DNA of 64,000 nt from Labilibaculum sp. (GTDB lineage Bacteria > Bacteroidota > Bacteroidia > Bacteroidales > Marinifilaceae): assembly GCA_016342745.1 (NCBI GenBank), contig JAEINT010000006.1, forward strand, positions 186,001 to 250,000. Direction: 5' to 3'. The translations under genes were made by a program, and so were the position numbers. The notes beneath the pieces are model-generated. The model saw nothing but the letters and a program-made list of their open reading frames with translations. It did no database searches and had not been told where the DNA came from. This document shows positions 27,433-37,160 of the stretch, one piece after another; position 1 is the stretch's first letter, and each line of letters begins with the position of its first letter.

Positions 27433-27858
27433 TTAGTTTAGCTTTGTCATTCCAAATTGGCCTATTGCTTGTTTGTCATTTTCAGCTAGAGAAAAGCTTA
27501 AATCAGTCCACGCAGTTCCTTCGATTCCTTTTAGAACTATTCCATTTTCTGTAATCATTATTGTAATAAGAAAATCTGCAAGTTTAGAGTCTTTATCGGA
27601 AGAAACTTTGTCCAAAGTTGTCATTCCATACTCGTCAATTGCTTGTGGTAAATCTGTATTACAGCTAAACGATAAATCAATCCAAGCACTTCCCTTAATA
27701 CTTTGCATTTTAATTCCGTTTTCTGTTTTCTCCAAAACAACTTTAAAATCTTTTAAATCAGTCGATCCTTTTTCTTGTGCCATTAAATCAGAACTTGCAG
27801 CTAAAACAAATACTGCAATTAATAAACTAAAAATCAGTCTCTTAAAATTGTTTTTCAT
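27433..27858 (-). CDS. Small exported protein with two duplicated units
   Basis: 141 aa with a signal peptide ending DLMAQ. The mature part has two homologous units. FKVVLEKTENGIKMQSIKG with SAWIDLSFS is matched by FLITIMITENGIVLKGIEG with TAWTDLSFS. Each is followed by an AI(D/G)xxGMTxL segment. Both are about 45 residues long and probably fold as one beta domain or a pseudo-dimer. The family is not recognised. Confidence 0.68.
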   Translation of the reverse strand: MKNNFKRLIFSLLIAVFVLAASSDLMAQEKGSTDLKDFKVVLEKTENGIKMQSIKGSAWIDLSFSCNTDLPQAIDEYGMTTLDKVSSDKDSKLADFLITIMITENGIVLKGIEGTAWTDLSFSLAENDKQAIGQFGMTKLN

Positions 27859-27959
27859 CTTTATCGTTTTAATTTTTTGTTTGTCAGCATCTTATGATCC
27901 GAAAGCCATTAACTTAACAGTAGTAAAGTTAATAAAATTCACATAATAATCATCCTATC

Positions 27960-27974
27960 AAACTTGTCAAGTTT
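27960..27974. repeat. Small palindrome
   Basis: AAACTTG-T-CAAGTTT, 7-base arms around one base. It lies 19 bases before the larger palindrome at 27994-28026. No function can be assigned. Confidence 0.4.
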
Positions 27975-27993
27975 CTTTTGTAGAAAAAATATG

Positions 27994-28026
27994 AGACCTG
28001 ACAGGTTTTAAAAACCTGTCAGGTCT
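27994..28026. repeat. 33-bp perfect palindrome (dispersed repeat)
   Basis: A 16-base arm (AGACCTGACAGGTTTT) and its exact complement surround one A at 28010. I recall the same CCTGACAGG...CCTGTCAGG core from intergenic DNA of many Bacteroidota, but this is memory, not a search. Without a T-run it is not a terminator. It lies between two unrelated genes on the minus strand. Confidence 0.65.
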
Positions 28027-28034
28027 GTTGTAAC

Positions 28035-28077
28035 AAAAAAGCAGCTTACCCAGAGCTCTACTTCTCGGGTAAACTGC
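28035..28077 (-). terminator. Terminator of the glycerate-kinase operon
   Basis: On the minus strand GCAGTTTACCC (28077-28067) pairs with GGGTAAGCTGC (28051-28041), 11 bp with one wobble, and a run of six T follows (28040-28035). It lies 34 bases after the glycerate kinase stop and marks the end of the operon. Confidence 0.85.
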
Positions 28078-28111
28078 CAATAAACACTAGCCTGCTTATT
28101 TAACACTTAAT

Positions 28112-29233
28112 CTACAAATATTTTTTAGCGTATTCTTCTGCCGATTTCTCCAAGTAAATTCCCGCATTTGCAATGGAATCTTCTACATCGGTAGCGTATG
28201 TCGCAATCTCTGAAATGTGATCGATGCTAATTTCTTTTCTTCGAGCATCGGTCAAATCGACTACACCGCAAAAAACAGCTAATTTTTCTTTTGTTATTGA
28301 ATCCAAAACACCTCTAATTACTTTTCCCGAGAATGTTTGATCATCTAGTTTTCCTTCTCCTGTTATTACCCAATCGGCACCTTTAATATTCTTATCGAAA
28401 TTGGCTTCGTTCTTTATTAAATCGATACCAGAATTCAGCTTTGCATTTAAAAACAAAATACAACCTGCACCTAAACCTCCGGCAGCTCCCGCCCCTTTAA
28501 TCGATTGCAAATCAGCATTGAATTGTTTCTTTACCAATTCGCAAAAATTGATTAAACCACTATCAAGTTCCATTATCATTTCTGGCGTAGCTCCTTTTTG
28601 TGGAGAATAAACGTAAGCAGCACCATTATGTCCATACAATGGATTATCTACATCACAGGCCACCTCAACTTTAACCTTCGACAAGTTTTCATGCGCCTCC
28701 GAATTATCGATAAAAGCCAATTGGTTTAAATCTGCTCCAGTACCTTTCAGCTCCTTCTCGTCACAATCAAAAAAACGATATCCTAAAGCTCTAGCCATTC
28801 CCATTCCAGCATCGTTAGTGGCACTGCCACCAATACCCAAAATGATATGCTCTACACCTTTATCTAGTGCATCTTTAATTAATTCTCCGGTACCATAAGT
28901 ACTTGCCTGCAATGGGTTCGCCTCATCGTTTTTAAGTAAACGAATACCCGAAGCTTCGGCCATTTCGATAAAAGCCGTTTTTTTGCTTTCGGAATACAAG
29001 TAGCTAGCCTGAATTTTTCTATGCAAAGGATCATGAACCTCCAAAGAGATCATTTCTCCATTCAGATAATAGTTCAGGACCTCAATTGTGCCATCACCAC
29101 CATCTGCTAAAGGCAATTTTACAATTTCAATATCCGAAGTATGCTTTCGAATCCCTCTTTCAATAGCATCGCAAAACTCCATACCCGTTAGCGAACCTTT
29201 AAATTTATCTGGAGCTAATATTAGTTTCTTCAT
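28112..29233 (-). CDS. Glycerate 2-kinase (GlxK family)
   Basis: 373 aa from ATG 29233; the GTG two codons upstream is less likely. It phosphorylates D-glycerate to 2-phosphoglycerate, which enters glycolysis. The family start is MKKLILAPDKFKGSLTG. Other signatures are LPLADGGDGT, GIGGSATNDAGMGMARALGY and TGEGKLDDQTFSGK. It is the last gene of a minus-strand group with the GH38 mannosidase and GH13_18 phosphorylase. Glycerate is the product expected when glucosylglycerate is phosphorolysed, so the kinase closes that pathway. Confidence 0.92.
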   Translation of the reverse strand: MKKLILAPDKFKGSLTGMEFCDAIERGIRKHTSDIEIVKLPLADGGDGTIEVLNYYLNGEMISLEVHDPLHRKIQASYLYSESKKTAFIEMAEASGIRLLKNDEANPLQASTYGTGELIKDALDKGVEHIILGIGGSATNDAGMGMARALGYRFFDCDEKELKGTGADLNQLAFIDNSEAHENLSKVKVEVACDVDNPLYGHNGAAYVYSPQKGATPEMIMELDSGLINFCELVKKQFNADLQSIKGAGAAGGLGAGCILFLNAKLNSGIDLIKNEANFDKNIKGADWVITGEGKLDDQTFSGKVIRGVLDSITKEKLAVFCGVVDLTDARRKEISIDHISEIATYATDVEDSIANAGIYLEKSAEEYAKKYL

Positions 29234-29443
29234 TTTCACAAATCTTATAAGGTTTCTATACGATGCTTTCTATTCAAAATCACACCAAACGAACGCCCTG
29301 AAAGCATCGATATAGAATCCTTTTCCTAACTAACTATTCTAACTTAAAATATCCTTATTTTATCTTGTTATTTCGTCGCAATAAAATTTATTCTTTCTAA
29401 GAAGAATTGCTTGTGCAACGAAAAACAAATTCAATTAATTCAA

Positions 29444-29487
29444 CACAGGACGTTGCCCTGTGCTAGATTAGTTAAGCCTTTCAGGCT
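29444..29487. repeat. Dispersed two-hairpin repeat
   Basis: CACAGG (29444-29449) with CCTGTG (29457-29462) forms one hairpin. AGCCTTTCAGGCT (29475-29487) forms a second. The combination CCTGTG...AGGCTTTCAGCCT-like is one I know as a very common intergenic repeat in Bacteroidota and relatives. It lies between the glycerate kinase and the GH38 gene, inside the operon. Confidence 0.55.
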
Positions 29488-29513
29488 ATTCATTGATCAT
29501 TTATAATTAATCA

Positions 29514-32345
29514 CTATTTTTTATCTGGATCCTTAAATTGTTTGATATAATCGTAAACTCTTCGTTGAACTCGAGCCTCATTCAAACCATAACCCAATTC
29601 AGTAATCCTTCTCTCGTTCGATCGATGACGAGCCAATATTGCTGATAATTGAGCTTCTAAAGCAGTCCTTCTCCACATTGGGTGTTCTACTTTTTCTTTT
29701 AAAGCCTCAGCTCTACTCAATTCACTCTGTATCTCTTCTTCCGAAACGTAACTTGCGTATTCAAAATCGTCAAACAATTCACGTTTACGGTCAAATTCAT
29801 AAACCAATTCACCATCATCGCTTGGCTGATACGATTCACGAGTAAGATCCAACTTCAATGTAAATATCTTCTTCGCTTCTAAAGTAAAGCTAATCGAATT
29901 GTCCTTAACGGATAAAGATCCTGTTTCTTCCTCCAATAAGTTCGCTAAGGCGGCTTTCTCAATCGTAAATACACTCGAAATCTCTACTGTTGTATCCGAT
30001 TCTGCTGAATTGTATCCTCGAATAATAACCGATTTTCCATCCTCACTTCTCTTTATCGCCGTTATTTTATGCGTGTCTAAGCTATCTTTTGAAGAAAAGT
30101 AATTCGCTTCAGTTGGCAAAACACCATCGTGCTTATCGGTTGTACAACAAACCAATTCTGTATTGTACAAGTTCGAAAGATTACAAACTTTGGCTTCCTC
30201 AGTATTTCCCGTGTGCGGATAAATAGCATATTCAAATTCCATTTCTCTCAAGCACTGTGCATCTGGAGTAAAAATTTCTGGTCCTGCATCTCCAATTCTA
30301 GAATTGATTTCCTTGGCAATCCAACCAACCGAACGGAATAAAGTTAAAGCAATGGTATCTTTATTAATGATTTGATATTCTGGCAATCCTTTTGAGAATA
30401 CTGCCAAGCCATCTTTTTCATCATTTAAATCAACAAACTCACGATTCAAGAAAATGGTATTTGGCTTTGCTTCACGAGCACCAATAATTACCTTTTTCAC
30501 ATCTTCCGGAATAGAAGACTCATCGTAATCTTCAATCGTAATTGGTCTTTTCACTACATCGAAAGGACTACCTGCATTCGCAAATTCTGTTTGTATTCCA
30601 GATTCAAATAACACACGCATGATATGATCCTTCGCCGTATTCCTCAAACTTGTTTTGCACTTTACAACAGGAGAATCCACCTCTATCGTCACATAAGATA
30701 CGATTGGTAAATCGCGCATTGTTGTGCTACGAGTTTTGTGATTATCCGCATCCGATTCTGGTACACTCATTACCATTTCGGTGCGAACAACAAGCATACT
30801 TTCCGACTGCTCAACAATCTCTATTTTGGCTTCACAATCAGCACTTGTAATAATTACATCCTTGTCAGGATAAGAGTAATTGTACTCATCTCCCGTATCT
30901 GCACGATCATCAATTAAGCCTTGATTCAGGAATTTCTTACCTGATTTCTTGTACAATAAATTGAATGATCCGTTGCTGTTGAAGTCAACTTCGATCTCGC
31001 TATTGCTGATTTTTAAGCCATCAACAACAATTTTTCCCTCTGCCTGATCGGAAGCTTCAACTACTTTGTATCCCATTGCTGGAATATCTTTTACGTAATA
31101 AGTTCCACTCTGAAAAGCTACATTTTCAGATCTGCTTTGGAAAGATGGGTTGAATACCATTTTCACCTCATCATCCTTGCAATTCATCGTATCAATTAAG
31201 CTCGTCAGTTCTCTTAACTTTTGCTCGGTTAAGGATTGTGTTAATTGATGAACTACTCGCGTACGATTTTCCATATCTGTGTGCACGTCATCGATACTTA
31301 CACCACAAATACTATCGTGAGGATGATTCTTTAGAAGCGTTTTCCAAGCTTCTTTTATCTGCGTTTTCTCGTATTCTCCTCCTAATGCCCAAACCAATGT
31401 TGCTAATGGCTCTACACGCTTCTCTAGCGCTTTTTGCTGTTCATCGTTCTGTAATTTTAGATAGATACGAGCCGACATAACACCTGGAAATACCGAAATA
31501 AAACGACCACTATACAAAGCACCATTTAAAGTGTTTAGTTTTGGCTTTTCGCTCATTACGTCGCGAATGTATTTCACCGGATTCGACTGAATAATTTTAT
31601 ATTCTGGCGTGTCCATTTTTCCTCCAGAAATGTATGGCTGGATATCATCCGGCACCATTTCCTGATCGTAACCATTCATCAATAACACATGACTTGTTGT
31701 CGCAAAAGGGGTTAATTTCTCCACCTCATCGTAAACACGATCGCGCATAATGTCACTGTACTCGGCCAATCGCATTACATTTCTGTAACTATCTAGCAGA
31801 TACATCGAAGGAATAGAAGTTCCATCTGGCGAACGCCAATAAAATTCTGATTGAACATCATTTGGATCCATTTCAACACCTCTCCAAACATATAATCCTT
31901 CCAATTTGAACTGATCATGTATTTGAGAAGTCTGAGAAATTTGGCCAAAATTATCCAGCATCCAACCCACTTTCATGGCTCCACCTAAATCTTTAGCAGC
32001 ATGAATTCCATACATCAAGTTACGAACCAATGATTCCTCACTTAGCAATTGCCAGTCTGGTTGCAAGTAATACGGACCAATAAAAAGTCTGTCTTGCTTC
32101 ACATACTTACGAATCTTTCGCTTGTATTCGTTCACATTATAATTGTGCTTATCCAACTCCTCAAAATAATCCTCTACCATGGCCATCTGACCATCTAACA
32201 CAAATATATAATCTGGTTCTTTTTCGAACATTTTAAACAAATTATCGAAGAAAGGAATTAACCATTCGTTCGTATACTTGCTGTTCAAATACCACTCTCT
32301 ATCCCAATGGGTGTGCGAAATTATATGTGCCGTTTTCTGTTTCAT
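29514..32345 (-). CDS. GH38 alpha-mannosidase, mannosylglycerate-hydrolase type
   Basis: 943 aa without signal peptide, hence cytoplasmic. The GH38 N-terminal domain has SHTHWDREWY (zinc ligands His/Asp) at about residues 10-19, and GWMLDNFGQISQTSQ near 150 carries the zinc-binding/nucleophile region. HPHDSICG is the third zinc motif at about 340-350. C-terminal beta domains follow. The length and motifs fit the MngB-like group acting on mannosyl-(gluco)glycerates, not the lysosomal type. Its neighbours suggest it releases mannose from mannosylglucosylglycerate. The fine substrate is inference. Confidence 0.88.
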   Translation of the reverse strand: MKQKTAHIISHTHWDREWYLNSKYTNEWLIPFFDNLFKMFEKEPDYIFVLDGQMAMVEDYFEELDKHNYNVNEYKRKIRKYVKQDRLFIGPYYLQPDWQLLSEESLVRNLMYGIHAAKDLGGAMKVGWMLDNFGQISQTSQIHDQFKLEGLYVWRGVEMDPNDVQSEFYWRSPDGTSIPSMYLLDSYRNVMRLAEYSDIMRDRVYDEVEKLTPFATTSHVLLMNGYDQEMVPDDIQPYISGGKMDTPEYKIIQSNPVKYIRDVMSEKPKLNTLNGALYSGRFISVFPGVMSARIYLKLQNDEQQKALEKRVEPLATLVWALGGEYEKTQIKEAWKTLLKNHPHDSICGVSIDDVHTDMENRTRVVHQLTQSLTEQKLRELTSLIDTMNCKDDEVKMVFNPSFQSRSENVAFQSGTYYVKDIPAMGYKVVEASDQAEGKIVVDGLKISNSEIEVDFNSNGSFNLLYKKSGKKFLNQGLIDDRADTGDEYNYSYPDKDVIITSADCEAKIEIVEQSESMLVVRTEMVMSVPESDADNHKTRSTTMRDLPIVSYVTIEVDSPVVKCKTSLRNTAKDHIMRVLFESGIQTEFANAGSPFDVVKRPITIEDYDESSIPEDVKKVIIGAREAKPNTIFLNREFVDLNDEKDGLAVFSKGLPEYQIINKDTIALTLFRSVGWIAKEINSRIGDAGPEIFTPDAQCLREMEFEYAIYPHTGNTEEAKVCNLSNLYNTELVCCTTDKHDGVLPTEANYFSSKDSLDTHKITAIKRSEDGKSVIIRGYNSAESDTTVEISSVFTIEKAALANLLEEETGSLSVKDNSISFTLEAKKIFTLKLDLTRESYQPSDDGELVYEFDRKRELFDDFEYASYVSEEEIQSELSRAEALKEKVEHPMWRRTALEAQLSAILARHRSNERRITELGYGLNEARVQRRVYDYIKQFKDPDKK

Positions 32346-32447
32346 CTGTTTATAATTTTATCGTTAGGTCAGATGGAACTCCCAAGTAAATTAAATCATC
32401 CTTCTTTTTAATCTATAATAATGAATTTACTTGCTCGTTTCATAGCT

Positions 32448-34109
32448 CTATTTACTTGTAATTTTCAACCACCTAAATTCATATTTACCAAGAACATCGT
32501 TCATCTCATTTACTAAACTGACTTTTCCCTTGGTATACTTTTCAATATTCTTTTCTTCTCCTGTGAAATTGTGAAGACAATAAATCGTTTCATTGTCTTG
32601 AGTGCGTTCTACAATAAAAATCCCGTTCTCATTATAAAACTTAGCTTTTCCCGTTGGATTAAATACTTTTTCTGATCTTCTTATTTTCAATAACTCCTTG
32701 TAATCTTCATATACTCTTACTCGTAAACTGTCTTTTATCTGGAGTTCTTTTTCTAGGTCTGTATAGCTTAATTTCTTTCTGTTTATTCTTCTGTTAATTC
32801 CTGATTCCACTGCGCCTTGCACATCATTTTCCGATCCGAAAATGGAATGATAATACACTCCAGGAACTCCTGGCATACTTAACATTGCCGATTGTGTTAA
32901 CAAGAATCGTTTCCTTCTTAGCTCATCCGATTCACTTGGATTGGTCAAGAGATCCATGTAATTGCAATTCAATTCGTATGGCGATTTTGACCCATCCAAA
33001 TTGGTTTTATAAGAAACAAAACCACCATGCTTTTCAGCTTTCTTCGCCAATTGCATTACTTCCTCATTGGAAACAATTCCCTGCAAAGGTCTTACTCCAA
33101 TTCCATCGTGACTAGCCGTAAAATTGAAGAAACAAGTTTTATCAGATGGCAATTCTAAGGACTGCGCCCAATTGCTTAATACATCGATATTTTCATTGTG
33201 CAAACTGAAAGCTAACAATGGCGGCAAAGAAAAATTGTACACCATATGTGCTTCGTTCAATCCATCACCGAAATACGAAATATTCTCTTTGTGTGGCACG
33301 TTTGTCTCACTTATAATAACGGTTTGCGGAGCCACTAAATCAATAATTTTTCGATAAGTCTGAATGATTCTATGTGTCTCTTCTAAATGGATGCATTCTG
33401 TTCCAATAATCTTCCACATAAAAGCAATTGCATCCAAACGAATTAGTTTTGCACCCTGCGAAACGTAAAACAATAGAACGTCTAGTACTCTTAAAAACAC
33501 CATTGGATTGGCGTAATTCAAATCAATCTGATCTTCTGAAAATGTGGTCCAAACAAATGCATCTTTGCCACTTTTATTGTACTTATGCAACAATGGCAAT
33601 GTTCTTGGACGCACAACTTTGTTCAATTCTGGATGATTTGGATCTTCCTCCACAAAAAAGTTTTCAAACTCAGAATTCTCATTTAAAAAGCCCTGAAACC
33701 AATCTGACGATTTCGAAATGTGATTAATAACCGCATCGAACATCAAATAGAATGATTCCGATAATTTTTGAATGTCTTTCCAATCTCCAAACTCTGAATT
33801 TACTTCTTTGTAATCTACAACCGAAAATCCATCATCAGATGTAAAAGGATAAAATGGCAAAATATGAATGCTATTCACACAGTCTTTTAAGTACTTATTC
33901 GCTACTTTATTTAAAGTTGCTAAGCCTGATTCTCCCTCATCCTTAAAACTATCAGCGTAAGCGATTAAGACCACATCATCTTCATTCAGTTCGAAATTAC
34001 CGCTCACAATAATTTTCTTATAATGAGCGATTATTTTCTCAATCTCTGCAAGAATTTTATCTTCTTGAGACGGATATAAAAAGTTGATATTTTCTTTAAT
34101 TTCGTTCAT
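32448..34109 (-). CDS. GH13_18 glycoside phosphorylase, probable glucosylglycerate phosphorylase
   Basis: 553 aa from ATG 34109; ATG 34121 would add four residues. Family signatures are HILPFYPFTSDDGFSVVDY, DAVINHIS, IRLDAIAF with the nucleophile Asp, IISETNVP with the acid/base Glu, and NFTASHDGIGVRP. GVPGVYYHSIFGS is shared with sucrose-phosphorylase-like enzymes. GH13_18 includes sucrose, sucrose-6-phosphate and glucosylglycerate phosphorylases. The adjacent glycerate kinase and GH38 enzyme favour the last. The reaction would be glucosylglycerate plus phosphate to glucose-1-phosphate plus glycerate, and it is reversible. The gene overlaps the upstream GT4 gene by 14 bases. Confidence 0.86.
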   Translation of the reverse strand: MNEIKENINFLYPSQEDKILAEIEKIIAHYKKIIVSGNFELNEDDVVLIAYADSFKDEGESGLATLNKVANKYLKDCVNSIHILPFYPFTSDDGFSVVDYKEVNSEFGDWKDIQKLSESFYLMFDAVINHISKSSDWFQGFLNENSEFENFFVEEDPNHPELNKVVRPRTLPLLHKYNKSGKDAFVWTTFSEDQIDLNYANPMVFLRVLDVLLFYVSQGAKLIRLDAIAFMWKIIGTECIHLEETHRIIQTYRKIIDLVAPQTVIISETNVPHKENISYFGDGLNEAHMVYNFSLPPLLAFSLHNENIDVLSNWAQSLELPSDKTCFFNFTASHDGIGVRPLQGIVSNEEVMQLAKKAEKHGGFVSYKTNLDGSKSPYELNCNYMDLLTNPSESDELRRKRFLLTQSAMLSMPGVPGVYYHSIFGSENDVQGAVESGINRRINRKKLSYTDLEKELQIKDSLRVRVYEDYKELLKIRRSEKVFNPTGKAKFYNENGIFIVERTQDNETIYCLHNFTGEEKNIEKYTKGKVSLVNEMNDVLGKYEFRWLKITSK

Positions 34110-35442
34110 TCCCCAACACATTATTCAACATTACACCTAAACTTTCTATCGATAATTCCTTGGCTGCTAATTCATAATTGAATTCGACCATTTTTGTTCG
34201 ATACTGATCATCTAACAAATAAACCAAACTCTTTTTTGCTGCATTTTCCATTATTTTGGCATCTACCTTCACAAGATCTTCTTCAGCAGAATGTTCGCAG
34301 CCAAGCGATACTACATTAAAATTAAATTTCTCGATATCAGTTAAATAAACTGGATACTTGTAAGTTGCCACCGGAAGTTTTGCAACAATAGCTTCTAAAA
34401 ACTGGTTTCCCCAGCCCTCCAAAATACTTGGATAAGTCACCATGTCGGCTATTGAATACGCATCCCAAAGCGAATAAATTTTATGTCCCGATTTACACGA
34501 TCTGTTATGGCTAATTATATTACTTATATCTAGTATTGTAACACCTTTACTTTTGGCGTATTCCTGTAGTTTTTGATAATAATCTGGCGACTCATTTTTT
34601 CCAGCTAAGACCAAAAACATTTTATTATCAGAAGAAAATACTTTTCCCGAATGCATTTTCTTCCCTAATAATTCATCTCTCAGCTTCTCTAATTCACAAA
34701 CAAAATCGATAGCCAATTCTATGGCTTTTCTTTCTACCACTCTTGTGGCTTGCATTATTACCAAATCTGCAGGCTTAATACCCAATTCTTTTCTCAGGTC
34801 TTTATTGTATTCATCAACTACAATTAGTTCCTGCTTAAAATCGAACACATTTGGAACCACATCAGCATCTACATTGTATCTCGTTTTCAATTCCGCTTTC
34901 GCAATATGATTAATACAAACATGAGATATATTATCAGCTACTGGTGGAAAGTATTCTTTCAACAAATCAGCTGCAAAATCCACTTTTGGATTCGAATACA
35001 AATCACGTTCCCAATGAAAATCGTGATGATGACAAAGAACTCGTACTCCAGTTTTTCGAATGGCTTTTGTAAAAGCAATACCTGCTGAAAGTCCCCATCC
35101 CAATGACAGAATGTTATTTGGGACAAGCAGATCAATATTATTTTTCTCGATCAAATTAATTAGGTCCCTTTCAATTGAATCGGCCAAACTAATTATCTCT
35201 TTCCTTACGTCTTTTTCAGAGCAATACGACTCTAAATTTTGATATACATTCTGAACAATCCTGTTATTTACAGGATGCTGGTAATGCAAATCAGGAATAA
35301 TCTCAGCCTCACAATTCCCTGCACTTCCGGCGATATAAATCACATGGTGACCGAGTTGTTCAAGTGCTATTTTCCACTTGTCCATCTCCAATGAAACACC
35401 ATCGGTTTCCCCAACTCTAAAATGACAGAGAGCAATATTCAT
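34096..35442 (-). CDS. GT4 glycosyltransferase, possible mannosylglucosylglycerate synthase
   Basis: 448 aa. GT-B fold with first loop HFRVGETDGVSLEMDKW, then HHHDFHWERD, VPNVFDF, EGWGNQFLE (E-x7-E) and YPVYLTDI. It resembles the GT at 14517-15806 in all these places. The gene sits between an SSS symporter (4 bases away) and the GH13_18 phosphorylase (overlapping). Its place in a mannosylglucosylglycerate locus suggests transfer of mannose from GDP-mannose to glucosylglycerate. The activity is inference; the fold and family are secure. It could make the solute while GH38 removes it. Confidence 0.84.
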   Translation of the reverse strand: MNIALCHFRVGETDGVSLEMDKWKIALEQLGHHVIYIAGSAGNCEAEIIPDLHYQHPVNNRIVQNVYQNLESYCSEKDVRKEIISLADSIERDLINLIEKNNIDLLVPNNILSLGWGLSAGIAFTKAIRKTGVRVLCHHHDFHWERDLYSNPKVDFAADLLKEYFPPVADNISHVCINHIAKAELKTRYNVDADVVPNVFDFKQELIVVDEYNKDLRKELGIKPADLVIMQATRVVERKAIELAIDFVCELEKLRDELLGKKMHSGKVFSSDNKMFLVLAGKNESPDYYQKLQEYAKSKGVTILDISNIISHNRSCKSGHKIYSLWDAYSIADMVTYPSILEGWGNQFLEAIVAKLPVATYKYPVYLTDIEKFNFNVVSLGCEHSAEEDLVKVDAKIMENAAKKSLVYLLDDQYRTKMVEFNYELAAKELSIESLGVMLNNVLGNERN

Positions 35443-35446
35443 AACC

Positions 35447-37090
35447 TTATCCGAAAATTTGTGGGATGTATAAACTAAAAATCACAATTACGATAAAGAA
35501 TCCAACAAGTATATAAGTTTCCTTGATCAGGATATCTTCCTTTGTTATCTTGAATGTTACTTCAGGAACCTTGTTGTTTGGATCTGGAATTAACATACTA
35601 ACGAAATAAGCTATTCCCGCACACATTGCGAATCCAGTAAAGTTCAGCCAAATCCAAAATATTTCTATTCCTGGATCAAAACCAATTATCCCTTGCATGG
35701 TTTTCGAAAAAATCAAGTTAAGTAGTACCGATACAATGATACCTGCGTTCATTCCAAACTTATTCACCTTCTTGGAATAAATAGCCAAAAGAAAGGTTGC
35801 CAAAACTGGTCCATAAAAAACAGATCCAATTGCATTAATAATTTCGATTACTGAACTTTCACTGCCTCCTAATAAAAAGGCACAAGCAATACACACAACT
35901 CCCCAAAACACAACTGATATTTTCGAAATCATCATGTACTTTTTACCCGTCAATTTCAGTTTTCCTCTGTTAAAGAAATCTTCAACAGTAACCGCTGATA
36001 ATGAATTAACCGTAGAGCTTAATGAGGACATCGCTGCCGACAAGATTCCCACCATTAAAATACCGATTAAACCATGTGGTAAATACTTCACAATAAATAC
36101 TGGCACCATTAAGTCAGGCTTTATGCCAAACTTTGCATATTCCTCTGGGAAATATTTTTGAGTTACCGAAGCAATTTCTTCTAAGAAATCAGGAGCTACA
36201 AGAATAAAAGCACCCAATACCAATCCCATGGTACAGTATACCAGTACAACTGGCAAACGAAGCATTCCATTTGCAAATAGCAAGGTTCTTACTGTCTTTT
36301 CATCTTTTGCCGATAACAATCTTTGCGCCTGTGTTTGATCACATCCGTAATAAGAAACATATAGAAAGAAACCACCTATTAACATTGGCCAAATACCGTA
36401 TTCATTCCCTTCTCCAAAGCCAAAATTACTTTGAATCACAACCAATCTTTCCGGATCAACATTTGAAAGAGAACCTCCACTCTCAATCATTAAATTGTAA
36501 CCGTAAACCAAACAAATAAGCAGACCTGCAAACAAAATCAACATCTGAATTGCATCGCCCCACACAACAGCTTTCATTCCACCTTGCCATGAATAAATAA
36601 TGGTAACCACACAAATCAATGGAATTGTATAGATAAAGCCAATATCGAGAACTGCCTGAAGAATTATCGCGATAGTATAAACCATCACTCCAGTACCTAA
36701 AGCTCTACTTATTTGGAAAACCACACTTAAAATCATTCTGGTTGAGGTATCGAATCGTCTTTCTACAAACTCATAAATACTAACAACTCCCGAACGAAAT
36801 AAAGGTGGAATTACCACAATCATGATAAAAAACATTGCCAAAGGCACAGCAAACTCGAAAGAGAGCCATTTCATTCCTCCACCAACTTTTAAAGCAACAA
36901 ATGCCGGTGCAGATACAAAGCTAATGGCCGACAACTGTGTTGCCATAGTTGATAAGCTTAATGGAAACCATCCCAGGCTTTTTCCTCCTAAGAAGTAGTC
37001 TGTAGAATTCTTATTCTCTTTAAAGAAATATCCCATTCCTAAAAAGCCACCAAAATAAAAGAGTATAATTAAGTAGTCGAGCCAATTCAT
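35447..37090 (-). CDS. Sodium:solute symporter (SSS family)
   Basis: 547 aa with about 13 membrane segments. The N-terminus MNWLDYLIILFYFGGFLGMGY and the signature SLSTMATQLSAISFVSAPA are typical, as are FFLYVSYYGCDQTQAQRLLSAKD and GILSAAMSSLSSTVNSLSAV. It is an inner-membrane secondary transporter with Na+ symport. The substrate cannot be read from sequence; the operon suggests the sugar-acid osmolyte. It lies 4 bases before the GT4 gene and 172 bases after the TonB receptor gene, with a hairpin in between. Confidence 0.92.
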   Translation of the reverse strand: MNWLDYLIILFYFGGFLGMGYFFKENKNSTDYFLGGKSLGWFPLSLSTMATQLSAISFVSAPAFVALKVGGGMKWLSFEFAVPLAMFFIMIVVIPPLFRSGVVSIYEFVERRFDTSTRMILSVVFQISRALGTGVMVYTIAIILQAVLDIGFIYTIPLICVVTIIYSWQGGMKAVVWGDAIQMLILFAGLLICLVYGYNLMIESGGSLSNVDPERLVVIQSNFGFGEGNEYGIWPMLIGGFFLYVSYYGCDQTQAQRLLSAKDEKTVRTLLFANGMLRLPVVLVYCTMGLVLGAFILVAPDFLEEIASVTQKYFPEEYAKFGIKPDLMVPVFIVKYLPHGLIGILMVGILSAAMSSLSSTVNSLSAVTVEDFFNRGKLKLTGKKYMMISKISVVFWGVVCIACAFLLGGSESSVIEIINAIGSVFYGPVLATFLLAIYSKKVNKFGMNAGIIVSVLLNLIFSKTMQGIIGFDPGIEIFWIWLNFTGFAMCAGIAYFVSMLIPDPNNKVPEVTFKITKEDILIKETYILVGFFIVIVIFSLYIPQIFG

Positions 37091-37160
37091 CGATTCGGTT
37101 TTTTATTGTTTGTACTAACTAAAGCCTAATTTACTAAACAGACTTAGTAGTTATAATAAA

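Noticed and set aside
27473-27946. 157-aa frame on the plus strand over the duplicated secreted protein gene
   Set aside because: It is the complement of a better gene with a signal peptide and internal repeat. It has low-complexity content.
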